From the NCBI GenBank assembly GCA_910587645.1, contig CAJUNA010000004.1:1-15097 (forward strand): a DNA stretch of 15,097 nucleotides. The letters are read 5' to 3'. Below the pieces are notes generated by a model, which saw nothing but the letters and a program-made list of their open reading frames with translations, was not told where the DNA came from and made no database searches. A program made the translations under genes and the position numbers. Shown here one piece after another: positions 6,305 to 14,692 of the stretch (its first letter is position 1; each line of letters starts with the position of its first letter). This DNA comes from an uncultured Oscillospiraceae bacterium. Lineage in GTDB: Bacteria; Bacillota; Clostridia; Oscillospirales; Oscillospiraceae.

Positions 6305-7500
6305 TGGAGCCATTTGAAAGCCTCCTGGCCCGCCTGAACACTTTAACCATTTTCCGCCCCCTGCTGTCCCAGGAGCCGCTCCAATCCCTGCGCGCCTATC
6401 TGGAGTGCCGCGCCTGGGGGGATTCCCGGAATACCGCCGCCAGCTACGCCGCTTTTGTCTCCGCGCTCTACGCGGCCTCGGAAGGCGACATAGGCCGCTG
6501 CGTCCTAGGCCAGGCCCTAGCCGCCGATACGCCATACGTACGCGCCGTTGGCCGTGGGGAAAAACCGCCGGCATGTATGGAAGACTGCCTGAACCGGGAG
6601 CTTCGGATTTTGCAGGACGCCGCGGAGCTGACGCCCGGCTATCTGCTGGACGGCCTGCGGAACCAGGACATGTACCCGGGCTTTTACGCCACGGAGATCA
6701 ACCTGCCAGCCGCCTACCCCCTGCGGCTGGCGGAGCTGAACCGGTTTGGTTACGGCATTTTTGCCCAAGCCCACATGTTCTACCTGGACAGCGGGGGCGG
6801 CATAGCCCCGGTCCGCCGCCCGGACCCCATCCTGCCCGGGGATTTGACCGGCTACCAGCGGGAGCGGGATCTGGTATTTGGCAACATCCGCGCCCTGCTG
6901 GCAGGCCGTCCGGCGGCAAATATGCTGCTCTCCGGCGATGCGGGCACCGGCAAATCCTCCACGGTCAAAGCGGCGGGCAACGCCCTGCACAGCCAGGGTC
7001 TCCGCGTTATCGAGCTGCACCGCAGCCAAATCCGCCATCTGCCCGCCCTTTTGGACGAACTGGCGGAAAACCCGCTGAAATTCATCCTGTTTATCGATGA
7101 CCTGTCTTTCCAGGAGGGGGACGAGGGCTACAACGCCCTGAAAGCCGCCCTGGAAGGCTCCGCCGCCGCCCCCGGCGGCAACGTAATCGTGTGCGCCACC
7201 AGCAACCGGCGGCACTTGGTCAAAGAGGCCTTCGCCAACCGCCAAGGGGACGATGTCCACCGTGGCGAGTCCATGCAGGAGACGGTCTCCCTGTCGGAGC
7301 GTTTCGGCCTGCATGTCACCTTCCAAAAGCCGGACAAGGCGGGTTACCTGCATATCGTCCGCCGCCTGGCGGCACAGCGCGGCCTGGATCGCCAGGATCT
7401 GGAAGCCCAGGCGGAGCGTTTCGCCCTGGCCCGGGGAGGCCGTTCCCCCCGGGCGGCGCGTCAATTTGTAGACGCCCTCGTGTCAGCGGAAGGGCCTTAA
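6304..7500 (+). CDS. DUF815-type P-loop ATPase
   Basis: A 398-residue AAA+-like ATP-binding protein of unknown role. The first 180 residues are mostly helical and not recognised. From about residue 190 the sequence follows the DUF815 pattern: a DLTGYQRERDLVFGN segment, then PAANMLLSGDAGTGKSS with Walker A at 211-219 (Lys217), Walker B FILFIDDLSF (260-269, Asp265-Asp266), a sensor-like CATSNRRHLV segment, and SLSERFGLHVTFQKPDKAGYLHIV. A C-terminal GGRSPRAARQFV segment could hold sensor-2 arginines. No signal peptide or membrane segment is seen. Its ATG overlaps the ilvD TGA by one base, and no separate strong ribosome binding site is visible, so translation probably depends on ilvD. A strong terminator follows. 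The family assignment is by motif order; the function is unknown. Confidence 0.85.
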   Translation: MEPFESLLARLNTLTIFRPLLSQEPLQSLRAYLECRAWGDSRNTAASYAAFVSALYAASEGDIGRCVLGQALAADTPYVRAVGRGEKPPACMEDCLNRELRILQDAAELTPGYLLDGLRNQDMYPGFYATEINLPAAYPLRLAELNRFGYGIFAQAHMFYLDSGGGIAPVRRPDPILPGDLTGYQRERDLVFGNIRALLAGRPAANMLLSGDAGTGKSSTVKAAGNALHSQGLRVIELHRSQIRHLPALLDELAENPLKFILFIDDLSFQEGDEGYNALKAALEGSAAAPGGNVIVCATSNRRHLVKEAFANRQGDDVHRGESMQETVSLSERFGLHVTFQKPDKAGYLHIVRRLAAQRGLDRQDLEAQAERFALARGGRSPRAARQFVDALVSAEGP

Positions 7501-7528
7501 CCCCTAAAGCCCCCGTAAAACGCGCCGC

Positions 7529-7561
7529 AAAAAGCCCTCCGGATACCCGGAGGGCTTTTTT
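7529..7561 (+). terminator. Intrinsic terminator after the ilvD-DUF815 unit
   Basis: A perfect 9-bp stem, GCCCTCCGG (7534-7542) with CCGGAGGGC (7547-7555), has an ATAC loop, five A's on its left and six T's on its right. The A/T flanks can extend the stem, so it may act in both directions. Confidence 0.95.
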
Positions 7562-7593
7562 ACAAAAACAAGGGAAAAATTTCCCCAACCATC

Positions 7594-7622
7594 TTTACAA
7601 GCGGTATACCGCCTGATATACT
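7594..7622 (+). promoter_or_regulatory. Promoter of the XRE regulator-lepA unit with operator-like palindrome
   Basis: A -35 TTTACA (7594-7599), a 17-nt spacer and -10 TATACT (7617-7622) preceded by TGA (extended -10) form a near-consensus promoter. A perfect 12-bp palindrome, GCGGTATACCGC, fills 7601-7612, between the two promoter elements. This is a typical place for a repressor site, and the next gene encodes an HTH regulator. The promoter is clear; the operator role is inferred. Confidence 0.8.
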
Positions 7623-7688
7623 ATAACTCCCCGTATTTTGGGTGGGAACCGACATGAGAGAAGGAATAAACAGGGTAGGGAGAAAGAC

Positions 7689-8387
7689 ATGAGTACAGAT
7701 TTTTCACGGGTATTATCCCTCCTGCGGCAGGAGAAAGGCGTCAGCCAAAGGAAAGCCGCCGCCGCGCTGAACATCAGCCAGGCGCTTCTGAGCCACTATG
7801 AAAACGGCATCCGGGAACCGGGCCTGGCCTTTGTGGCTAAGGCGTGCGACTACTACCACGTCTCAGCGGACTATCTTCTGGGCCGCAGCCTCAGCCGGGA
7901 CGGCGCGATGATCGAAGCCGGCGAGGTCCCCGATGCCAGCGAAGCCAAGGAGGACTTAAAGGGCAGCATCCTGGCGAAGCTGCAAAAAAAGCTGGTCATT
8001 AATACCGCCAGCGTTTTTTTCGACCTGCTGGGCCAGGTGGGGAGCAAGGAAGCCATCTCCCAGGCGGGCGCGTACCTTAGCGCGGCGCTGTACCAGCTTT
8101 TCCGCCCCTTCTACCGGGCCGCGGGCGGGAACGAAAGCTATTTCTCCACCGGCCGGACCAGCTTTGATCTGGACGTGCTGTCGGCGGAGATGACGCTCTC
8201 CCGCATACAGTACGTCAAGGCGCTGGAGGCCTACCGGGGCAGCTTCCCCTCGGTAGATTCCCAGTCCCTTGCGGAGGATTATCAAGGCTTTTCCCAATCC
8301 ATGGCCCAGGTGTTCCACAACGCCGACGAACGGGTGCGGCTGTTGGAAGCCATGGAAGAGCAGATCAACAGTGAGGTGACAAAATGA
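7689..8387 (+). CDS. XRE-family HTH transcriptional regulator
   Basis: A 232-residue protein with an N-terminal HTH_3/XRE domain (about residues 5-62): LLRQEKGVSQRKAAAALNISQALLSHYENGIREPGL, then the AKACDYYHVSADYLLGRS ending usual for phage-repressor-like folds. The remaining 165 residues are predicted by eye to be helical and have no recognised ligand or protease domain. The ATG at 7689 has GGAG (7679-7682) 6 nt upstream; a TTG at 7638 would add 17 basic residues and is unlikely. The palindrome inside its own promoter suggests autoregulation. Its stop overlaps the lepA start by 4 nt (ATGA), so the two are probably translated together. No sequence here shows what signal it senses. Confidence 0.85.
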   Translation: MSTDFSRVLSLLRQEKGVSQRKAAAALNISQALLSHYENGIREPGLAFVAKACDYYHVSADYLLGRSLSRDGAMIEAGEVPDASEAKEDLKGSILAKLQKKLVINTASVFFDLLGQVGSKEAISQAGAYLSAALYQLFRPFYRAAGGNESYFSTGRTSFDLDVLSAEMTLSRIQYVKALEAYRGSFPSVDSQSLAEDYQGFSQSMAQVFHNADERVRLLEAMEEQINSEVTK

Positions 8388-10186
8388 AGCAGGATCATAT
8401 CAGGAATTTTTCCATCATCGCCCATATCGACCACGGCAAATCCACCCTGGCGGACCGCCTTCTGGAGACCTGCGGCGCGGTTTCGGAGCGGGAGATGGAG
8501 AGCCAGCTTTTGGACAACATGGACCTGGAGCGGGAGCGGGGCATTACCATCAAGGCCCGGGCCGTAACCCTCAGCTACCAAGCGCAGGACGGGGAGACGT
8601 ATACGCTCAATCTCATTGACACCCCGGGCCATGTGGACTTCAACTATGAGGTCAGCCGCTCCCTGGCGGCCTGCGAGGGCGCGGTGCTGGTGGTGGACGC
8701 CAGCCAGGGCATCGAAGCCCAGACCCTTGCCAACACCTACTTGGCGCTGGACAACGACTTGGAGATTCGCCCGGTTATCAATAAAATTGACCTTCCCGCC
8801 GCCGACCCGGCGCGGGTGAAGCACGAGATCGAGGACATCATCGGCATCCCCGCCCTGGACGCGCCGGAGATTTCCGCCAAGGCGGGCCTGAACATCCCCG
8901 CCGTGCTGGAGGACGTGGTACAGAACATCCCCGCCCCCGCGGGCGACCCCGCCGCCCCCTTGCGGGCGCTGATTTTTGACAGCTATTACGATGCCTATAA
9001 AGGGGTAATCGTCTATTTCCGCATCATAGACGGCACATTGAAAAAGGGCATGCCCATCAAAATGATGGCCAGCGGCGCGCAGTACCAGGTATTGGAATGC
9101 GGCCTTCTGCGCCCTTTGGGCTACGAGAGCTGCGCGCAGCTCCAGGCGGGGCAGGTAGGCTACCTGACGGCCTCCATCAAAAACGTCCGGGACACGGAGG
9201 TGGGCGACACCATCACCGGCCAGGAACCCCCCGCCGCCGCTCCCCTTCCCGGCTATCGGAAAGCCCAGTCCATGGTGTACTGCGGCGTTTACACGGAGGA
9301 CGGCAGCAAGTACCCGGACCTCCGGGACGCGCTGGAGAAATTGCAGCTTAACGATGCCTCCCTGACCTTCGAGCCGGAAAGCTCGGTGGCGTTGGGCTTT
9401 GGTTTCCGGTGCGGCTTTTTGGGGATGCTCCACATGGAGGTCATCCAGGAGCGTTTGGAGCGGGAATTTGACTTGGATTTAATTACCACCCTGCCTTCCG
9501 TTATTTACAAGGTAACGAAAACGGACGGCACGGTGGTCAACGTGGACAACCCCCACAACTACCCGGACCCCGGCGTGATTTCCGAGGCCCAGGAGCCGTA
9601 TGTCAAGGTATCCATCATCTCCCCCAACGAGTACGTGGGCAACATCATGCCCCTGTGCCAGGACCGCCGGGGCGAGTTCAAGGACATGCAGTATCTCGAC
9701 ACCCATCTGGTGGAATTGCACTACCAGATGCCGCTCAATGAGATTATCTACGACTTTTTCGACACTTTAAAGGCACATACCAAGGGCTATGCTTCCCTGG
9801 ACTATGAGCTGTCGGATTACCGGCCCAGCGACCTGGTAAAGGTCGATTTGCTGCTCAACGGAGACCAGGTGGACGCGTTAAGCTTTATTGCCCATCGCGA
9901 CAAGGCGTATCCCCGCGTCCGCAGGCTGTGCGAGAAGCTGAAGGAGAACATTCCCCGCCAGCTTTTCGAGGTGCCCATCCAGGCCGCCATCGGCGGCAGG
10001 ATCATTGCCCGGGAGACGGTGAAGGCTATGCGCAAGGACGTGCTTGCCAAGTGCTACGGCGGCGACATCACCCGGAAGAAGAAGCTGCTGGAGAAGCAGA
10101 AGGAGGGCAAGAAGAAGATGCGCAACCTGGGCACCGTCCAGCTCCCAACAGAAGCGTTCATGGCTGTGCTGAAGCTGGATGAATAA
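8384..10186 (+). CDS. lepA: Elongation factor 4 (back-translocating ribosomal GTPase LepA)
   Basis: A translational GTPase that acts on the ribosome, proposed in the literature to back-translocate or to assist initiation and 30S assembly. The 600-residue length fits the family. The GTP-binding motifs are AHIDHGKST (P-loop, 13-21), the RGITIKA switch I segment, DTPGH from Asp79 and NKID at 133-136. An SAKAGLN motif follows, then the domain II, III and V segments and the LepA-specific C-terminal domain, ending KKKMRNLGTVQLPTEAFMAVLKLDE, which is nearly diagnostic. The start ATG lies inside the end of the XRE gene (ATGA overlap). No strong terminator was found between it and the ileS promoter. 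Finding lepA under a dedicated XRE regulator is unusual; in many Bacillota it lies near hemN or hrcA. Confidence 0.98.
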   Translation: MKQDHIRNFSIIAHIDHGKSTLADRLLETCGAVSEREMESQLLDNMDLERERGITIKARAVTLSYQAQDGETYTLNLIDTPGHVDFNYEVSRSLAACEGAVLVVDASQGIEAQTLANTYLALDNDLEIRPVINKIDLPAADPARVKHEIEDIIGIPALDAPEISAKAGLNIPAVLEDVVQNIPAPAGDPAAPLRALIFDSYYDAYKGVIVYFRIIDGTLKKGMPIKMMASGAQYQVLECGLLRPLGYESCAQLQAGQVGYLTASIKNVRDTEVGDTITGQEPPAAAPLPGYRKAQSMVYCGVYTEDGSKYPDLRDALEKLQLNDASLTFEPESSVALGFGFRCGFLGMLHMEVIQERLEREFDLDLITTLPSVIYKVTKTDGTVVNVDNPHNYPDPGVISEAQEPYVKVSIISPNEYVGNIMPLCQDRRGEFKDMQYLDTHLVELHYQMPLNEIIYDFFDTLKAHTKGYASLDYELSDYRPSDLVKVDLLLNGDQVDALSFIAHRDKAYPRVRRLCEKLKENIPRQLFEVPIQAAIGGRIIARETVKAMRKDVLAKCYGGDITRKKKLLEKQKEGKKKMRNLGTVQLPTEAFMAVLKLDE

Positions 10187-10243
10187 CGATGAAGGATTTT
10201 CCACCGAAAAGGAAATAAAAACGGAATTCCTGTGGAAGATGTA

Positions 10244-10272
10244 TTGAATTACGAACAGCTTCGTGTTAAAAT
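10244..10272 (+). promoter_or_regulatory. ileS promoter
   Basis: A -35 TTGAAT (10244-10249), an exact 17-nt spacer and -10 TAAAAT (10267-10272) give a good housekeeping-type promoter. The leader from about 10279 to the start codon is roughly 50 nt, too short for a T-box. An AGGAGG at 10312-10317 lies 11 nt before the ATG, slightly farther than usual. Confidence 0.8.
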
Positions 10273-10328
10273 CAGTGGGATATTAAATTAAAAACGAAAC
10301 TTCATTCACATAGGAGGAAAACTGGCAA

Positions 10329-13079
10329 ATGGATTACAATAAAACGATCAATCTGCCGAAAACAGAATTTCCCATGCGGGCCGGCCTGCCTGCCAGGGAA
10401 CCCGCCATGCTGGAGGGCTGGGAGAAAATGGACCTCTACCACCAGCTTTTGGAGAAAAACCAGGGCAAGCCCCGCTATGCCCTCCACGATGGCCCGCCCT
10501 TCTCTAACGGCAATATCCACATGGGTACCGCGCTCAACAAGTCCATTAAGGATTTTATGGTCCGTTCCGCCGCCATGCGGGGGTACTATACCCCCTATAT
10601 CCCCGGCTGGGACAACCACGGCATGCCGATTGAATCCGCTATTATCAAGCAGAATAAGCTCAACCGCAAGGCAATGAGCGTTCCGGAATTCCGCTCCGCC
10701 TGCCACGATTTCGCGCAGCACTATGTAGATGTGCAGAGGGAAAGCTTTAAGCGGCTGGGCGTGGTGGGGGATTGGGAGAACCCTTACCTTACCATGAACC
10801 CCGGGTTCGAAGCCGAGGAGGTCAAGGTCTTCGGCGCGATGTATCAGAAGGGCTATATTTACAAGGGCTTGAAGCCTGTGTATTGGTGCCCCCACGATGA
10901 GACCGCCCTGGCGGAAGCCGAAATCGAATACCAGGAAGACCCTGTTACGACCGTCTATGTCAAATTCCCTATGCACGATGACCTGGGGAAGCTGGGCGGC
11001 TATGACAAGGGCAAGCTGTTCTTCGTGATTTGGACGACCACCATTTGGACGCTGCCGGGGAACCTGGCCATCGCCCTCCATCCCCGGGACAGCTACGCGC
11101 TGGTGAAAGCCGGGAACGGCGAGGTCTATATCGTGGCCGAAGCCCTGGTGGAGAAGGTCATGAAGGTGGGCGGCGTTGAAAATTACGAGGTGGTGGAAAC
11201 TTATCCAGGCAGCTTCTTTGAAAATATGCTGGCGGACCACCCCTTCCTGGAGAAGACCAGCCGGTTGGTGAACGCGGAGTACGTTACCATGGATTCCGGT
11301 ACAGGATGCGTCCATACCGCGCCCGGGTTCGGCGCGGACGACTACCAGACCTGCAAACGCTATGGCATGGAAATGGTTGTCCCCGTCAACGACCAGGGGC
11401 GGCACACCGAGTACGCCGGGAAATACGCCGGGATGACGACCGACGCGTCCAATCCCGTTATCCTCGCGGATATGAAGGAAAGCGGCGCGCTGTTTGCCAG
11501 CGAGGATATTACCCACTCCTATCCCCACTGCTGGCGGTGCAAGCATCCGATCATCTTCCGGGCTACGCCCCAATGGTTCTGCTCCGTGGAGTCCTTTAAG
11601 GACGAGGCTGTGGCCGCTGTCGATCATGTGCGCTGGATCCCCGGCTGGGGACGGGAGCGCATGATCTCTATGATCCAGGAACGGGCTGACTGGTGCATCT
11701 CCCGGCAGAGACGGTGGGGCCTGCCTATTCCTGTGTTCTACTGTGAGGACTGCGGAAAGCCTGTTTGTGATGAGGCTTCCATTGACGCCGTCTCCAAGCT
11801 CTTTGCCGCCGAGGGGTCTAACGCCTGGTATCAGAAACCGGCGGAGGAAATCCTGCCCCAGGGTTACAAATGCCCCCACTGCGGCGGCACCCGCTTTACG
11901 AAGGAAGAAGATACCCTGGACGGGTGGTTTGATTCCGGGTCTACCCACTTCGCTTCTATGCGGAAAGACCAGGATTTCTGGCCCGCTACCGTTTATATGG
12001 AGGGATTGGACCAGTACCGCGGGTGGTTCCAGTCGTCCTTGCTTACCGCAGTCGGCGCTTTGGGGGAGGGCGCGCCCTTCCAGGAATGCGTTACCCACGG
12101 CTGGACCGTCGACGGCGAGGGGAAGGCCATGCACAAGAGCCTCGGCAACGGTGTGGATCCGGCGGAGGTTGTGAAAAAATATGGCGCGGATATGATCCGG
12201 CTTTGGGCCGGTTCCGCCGATTATCACGCGGATGTGCGCTGCTCGGACAATATCTTTAAGCAGCTTAGCCAGAATTATCTCAAGTTTAGAAATACGGCGC
12301 GGTACTGCCTGGGGAATTTGGACGGGTTTGACGCAAACCATTTGGTCCGGCCTGATGAAATGGAAGAGCTGGACCGGTGGGCCATTACCCGGCTGAACGC
12401 CCTTATGGAAAAGTGCGAGGCGGCGTATCAGAATTATGAGTTCCACGTGGTCAGCCATGCCGTCAACGACTTCTGCGTGGTGGAGCTGAGCAGCTTCTAC
12501 CTCGATATCATTAAAGACCGGCTGTACTGCGATGAAACCGGTGGGGTCTCCCGGCGGAGCGCCCAAACCGCGCTTTGGATGATCCTGGATACGATTACTA
12601 AGCTGTTTGCCCCCATCCTGGCCTTTACTTGCGATGAAATCTGGCTGGCAATGCCCCACAAGGATTCCGATGACGCCAGAAACGTGCTGCTCAACCAGAT
12701 GAATAAGCCTTTTGAGGCGTATGCCCTCGACGGCGGCGCTATGGCCGCTTGGAATGGGCTGACCGAAGTCCGCAATACCGTCAATGGCGCGCTGGAAGCC
12801 GCCCGGGCTGAGAAGAAAATCGGCAAGAGCCTGGAAGCTAAGGTTACGATTCCCGCCGGGAAGATCGACGGGGACAGGTTCATGGATATGGAGGATCTGG
12901 CGGATCTGATGATCGTTTCCCAGGTGGAGGTCTCCGCTGACGCGGTGGATGTCCAGGTTGCGCCTGCCCAGGGGGCCAAGTGCGAACGGTGCTGGAAGGT
13001 CCTGCCCTCGGTGGGCAGGGACGGGGAGCATCCCGGGCTTTGCCCGCGGTGCGCCAGGGTTGTCCGCGGGTTGGCGTAA
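10329..13079 (+). CDS. ileS: Isoleucyl-tRNA synthetase, type 1
   Basis: A class I synthetase that charges tRNA-Ile and edits mischarged valine. The product is 916 residues, a typical bacterial type 1 length. The HIGH motif appears as HMGT (64-67) in GPPFSNGNIHMGTALNK; the editing domain includes WTTTIWTLPGNLAIA and the GTGCVHTAPGFGADD segment; the KMSKS loop reads KAMHKSLGN (599-607). Two Cys pairs at the C-terminus (Cys885/888 and Cys905/908, CERCW and CPRC) form the zinc finger characteristic of the type 1, generally mupirocin-sensitive enzymes. Additional Cys pairs lie in the middle (YCEDCGKPVC and CPHC). A full-length open frame on the opposite strand is a shadow of codon bias. The gene has its own promoter and no visible T-box, unlike the ilv operon. 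No obvious terminator follows. Confidence 0.98.
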   Translation: MDYNKTINLPKTEFPMRAGLPAREPAMLEGWEKMDLYHQLLEKNQGKPRYALHDGPPFSNGNIHMGTALNKSIKDFMVRSAAMRGYYTPYIPGWDNHGMPIESAIIKQNKLNRKAMSVPEFRSACHDFAQHYVDVQRESFKRLGVVGDWENPYLTMNPGFEAEEVKVFGAMYQKGYIYKGLKPVYWCPHDETALAEAEIEYQEDPVTTVYVKFPMHDDLGKLGGYDKGKLFFVIWTTTIWTLPGNLAIALHPRDSYALVKAGNGEVYIVAEALVEKVMKVGGVENYEVVETYPGSFFENMLADHPFLEKTSRLVNAEYVTMDSGTGCVHTAPGFGADDYQTCKRYGMEMVVPVNDQGRHTEYAGKYAGMTTDASNPVILADMKESGALFASEDITHSYPHCWRCKHPIIFRATPQWFCSVESFKDEAVAAVDHVRWIPGWGRERMISMIQERADWCISRQRRWGLPIPVFYCEDCGKPVCDEASIDAVSKLFAAEGSNAWYQKPAEEILPQGYKCPHCGGTRFTKEEDTLDGWFDSGSTHFASMRKDQDFWPATVYMEGLDQYRGWFQSSLLTAVGALGEGAPFQECVTHGWTVDGEGKAMHKSLGNGVDPAEVVKKYGADMIRLWAGSADYHADVRCSDNIFKQLSQNYLKFRNTARYCLGNLDGFDANHLVRPDEMEELDRWAITRLNALMEKCEAAYQNYEFHVVSHAVNDFCVVELSSFYLDIIKDRLYCDETGGVSRRSAQTALWMILDTITKLFAPILAFTCDEIWLAMPHKDSDDARNVLLNQMNKPFEAYALDGGAMAAWNGLTEVRNTVNGALEAARAEKKIGKSLEAKVTIPAGKIDGDRFMDMEDLADLMIVSQVEVSADAVDVQVAPAQGAKCERCWKVLPSVGRDGEHPGLCPRCARVVRGLA

Positions 13080-13391
13080 GGTTTTGCCGCGATATTCGGT
13101 TTTCAAGGTGCCTCCGTTTGCAACCGGCGCGGGGAAGGCCAGGCTGATCGGGCCTGTTGAGCGTTTTTGTTTGAACGCGCGAAGTTCCGGTAGGTGACGC
13201 TCGCTACAACCTTAGGCCGCAAATGGGGGAAAGTTGCACGCCGGCGTGCAACCCCTGGGAAAAAATCCCCCCTTTCAAGCCGGCGGCGTTGTGATCCTGG
13301 CCCACGGGGGCCGGGGCTGTGGATGGAAATATCCTGGGGCGGCCCGGAGGGGCTGCGGACTTGCACTATTGACGAAAGAAGGAATATCCCT
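13080..13391. other. Intergenic region between ileS and the aminotransferase gene
   Basis: No gene is supported in these 312 bp. They hold a weak GCGTT/AACGC hairpin with a T-run in its loop around 13160-13180, a perfect 20-nt palindrome (13233-13252) and a further G/C-rich stretch at 13290-13350. Upstream of the aminotransferase start there is TTGCAC (13363-13368) that could be a -35, but no good -10 stands at the right distance. I cannot assign a promoter with confidence. Confidence 0.6.
13233..13252. promoter_or_regulatory. Perfect 20-nt palindrome, candidate operator
   Basis: GTTGCACGCC is followed directly by its exact reverse complement. The outer part of the half-site, TTGCAC, occurs again at 13363-13368 close to the aminotransferase start. 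The symmetric centre without a loop fits a dimeric protein site better than an RNA hairpin. No T-run follows. The role is inferred from symmetry alone. Confidence 0.45.
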
Positions 13392-14558
13392 ATGCAGGAA
13401 ATGAGCAGGAAAAATAAGCTTTTTACCGATTCCGTGATCCGGAGAATGACGAGAATCGCTATCGATGCGGGCGCGATCAACCTCGCCCAGGGGTTCCCTG
13501 ACTTTGATCCGCCAAAGGCTATGATAGACCGCCTGGAGGAGGTCAGCCATCAGGGGCCGCACCAGTATCCGATTACCATGGGCGCGCCGAACTTCAGGCA
13601 GGCCCTGGCGAGAAAATGCGGGAGGTTTATGGGCAGGCCCTTAGACCCGGACCGGGAAATCGTGGTTACCATCGGGTCTACGGAGGCGATGGTGGATACT
13701 ATTTTTGCCCTTACGAACCCGGGGGATAAGATTATCCTCTTTTCCCCCTATTTCGAGAATTACCACGCGCAGGCAATTTTAGCGGACTGTGAGCCGGTCT
13801 ATGTGCCGCTTATCCCGCCGGCGTTTGGGTTTGACGCGAATGTTTTGGAGGACGCTTTTAAGCAGGGGGCGAAAGCAATCTTGATCTGCAACCCCTCTAA
13901 TCCCAGCGGCAAGGTGTTTACCTATGACGAGCTGAAGCTGATTGCGGACCTCTGTATCAAGTATGACGTATACGCTATTATGGATGAGGTATATGAGCAT
14001 ATTATCTATGAGGGGCACAAGCATACCTATATGAACAGCCTGCCAGGTATGTGGGAACGCACAGTGAGCTGCTCCAGTTTGTCGAAAACGTACTCCGTGA
14101 CCGGCTGGCGGCTGGGCTACGCTATCGCGCCGGAGCCTATCATGGAGCGGATTAAACAGTACCACGACTTTAATACCGTGGGCGCGCCCTCCCCGCTGAT
14201 GGAGGCCGCCGTTGTGGGGCTGGATATGCCGGACAGCTATTACGCGGAGTTTGGCGCCCATTACGCCCATATGAAGAAGTTGTTTACCGATGGGCTGCGG
14301 AATATCGGGATCCCCTTTACTGACCCCCAGGGCGCGTACTTCGTCCTTGCCAATATTGGGCCTTATCTTAAAAAGGGACAGACCGATGTGGAATTCTGTG
14401 AGGAAATGGCAAGGAAGGTGGGCGTTGCCTGCGTGCCGGGTACCTCCTTCTTTAAGGAGAATGTGCAGGACATCGTGCGGGTGCATTTTGCGAAAAAGGA
14501 TGAGACGCTGCTGGATGCCTTGGAGCGGCTCTCCCACATCAAGGAGAAAATGGCGTAG
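13392..14558 (+). CDS. PLP-dependent class I/II aminotransferase
   Basis: A 388-residue fold-type I aminotransferase. The N-terminal INLAQGFPDFDPP motif (family form NLGQGFPDF) and the HQYPITMGAPNFRQALA segment are typical of the subgroup containing kynurenine, aromatic and methionine (YbdL-like) aminotransferases. The PLP contacts are visible: ICNPSNPSGKVF, Asp198 and Tyr201 in MDEVYEH, and the Schiff-base Lys232 in SSLSKTYSVTGWRLGY. Near the C-terminus, IVRVHFAKKDE carries the substrate carboxylate-binding Arg. It is not an IlvE-type (fold IV) enzyme, so despite the nearby ilv genes it is not the usual branched-chain aminotransferase. The ATG at 13392 has AAGGA about 8 nt upstream; the open frame extends upstream to 13194 but through the palindrome, so the later start is preferred. 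A terminator follows at once. The substrate cannot be fixed from sequence. Confidence 0.9.
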   Translation: MQEMSRKNKLFTDSVIRRMTRIAIDAGAINLAQGFPDFDPPKAMIDRLEEVSHQGPHQYPITMGAPNFRQALARKCGRFMGRPLDPDREIVVTIGSTEAMVDTIFALTNPGDKIILFSPYFENYHAQAILADCEPVYVPLIPPAFGFDANVLEDAFKQGAKAILICNPSNPSGKVFTYDELKLIADLCIKYDVYAIMDEVYEHIIYEGHKHTYMNSLPGMWERTVSCSSLSKTYSVTGWRLGYAIAPEPIMERIKQYHDFNTVGAPSPLMEAAVVGLDMPDSYYAEFGAHYAHMKKLFTDGLRNIGIPFTDPQGAYFVLANIGPYLKKGQTDVEFCEEMARKVGVACVPGTSFFKENVQDIVRVHFAKKDETLLDALERLSHIKEKMA

Positions 14559-14561
14559 AAG

Positions 14562-14600
14562 AACGCCCCCGGCCCCTCTTTGGGGAGCCGGGGGCGTTTT
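14562..14600 (+). terminator. Intrinsic terminator after the aminotransferase gene
   Basis: A perfect 12-bp stem, AACGCCCCCGGC (14562-14573) with its complement (14587-14598), is extended inside by CCC/GGG and runs into TTTT. It begins 4 nt after the stop codon and ends just before the inverted repeat arm starts. Confidence 0.93.
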
Positions 14601-14621
14601 GCTGTTTTGCACAAAATTTTC

Positions 14622-14651
14622 TTGACGGAAGGCGCGAAAATATGGTACTGT
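14622..14651 (+). promoter_or_regulatory. Promoter of the right lipoprotein gene
   Basis: TTGACG (14622-14627), an 18-nt spacer and TACTGT (14646-14651) preceded by TGG. It is identical base for base to the promoter of the left copy, so both copies are probably expressed and regulated alike. The -10 itself is weak. Confidence 0.5.
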
Positions 14652-14692
14652 TTAAGTGGCGTAGTGATTTTTGAGAAGAGAGGAGAGGGACT

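Noticed and set aside
10302..13106. A 934-codon open frame on the minus strand covering all of ileS
   Set aside because: It mirrors ileS exactly, has no recognisable domain and no ribosome binding site. Long antisense frames are common opposite GC-rich genes with biased third positions.
13160..13185. Terminator after ileS
   Set aside because: The stem is only about 5 bp and the T-run lies in the loop instead of after the stem, so it does not meet the pattern of an intrinsic terminator.
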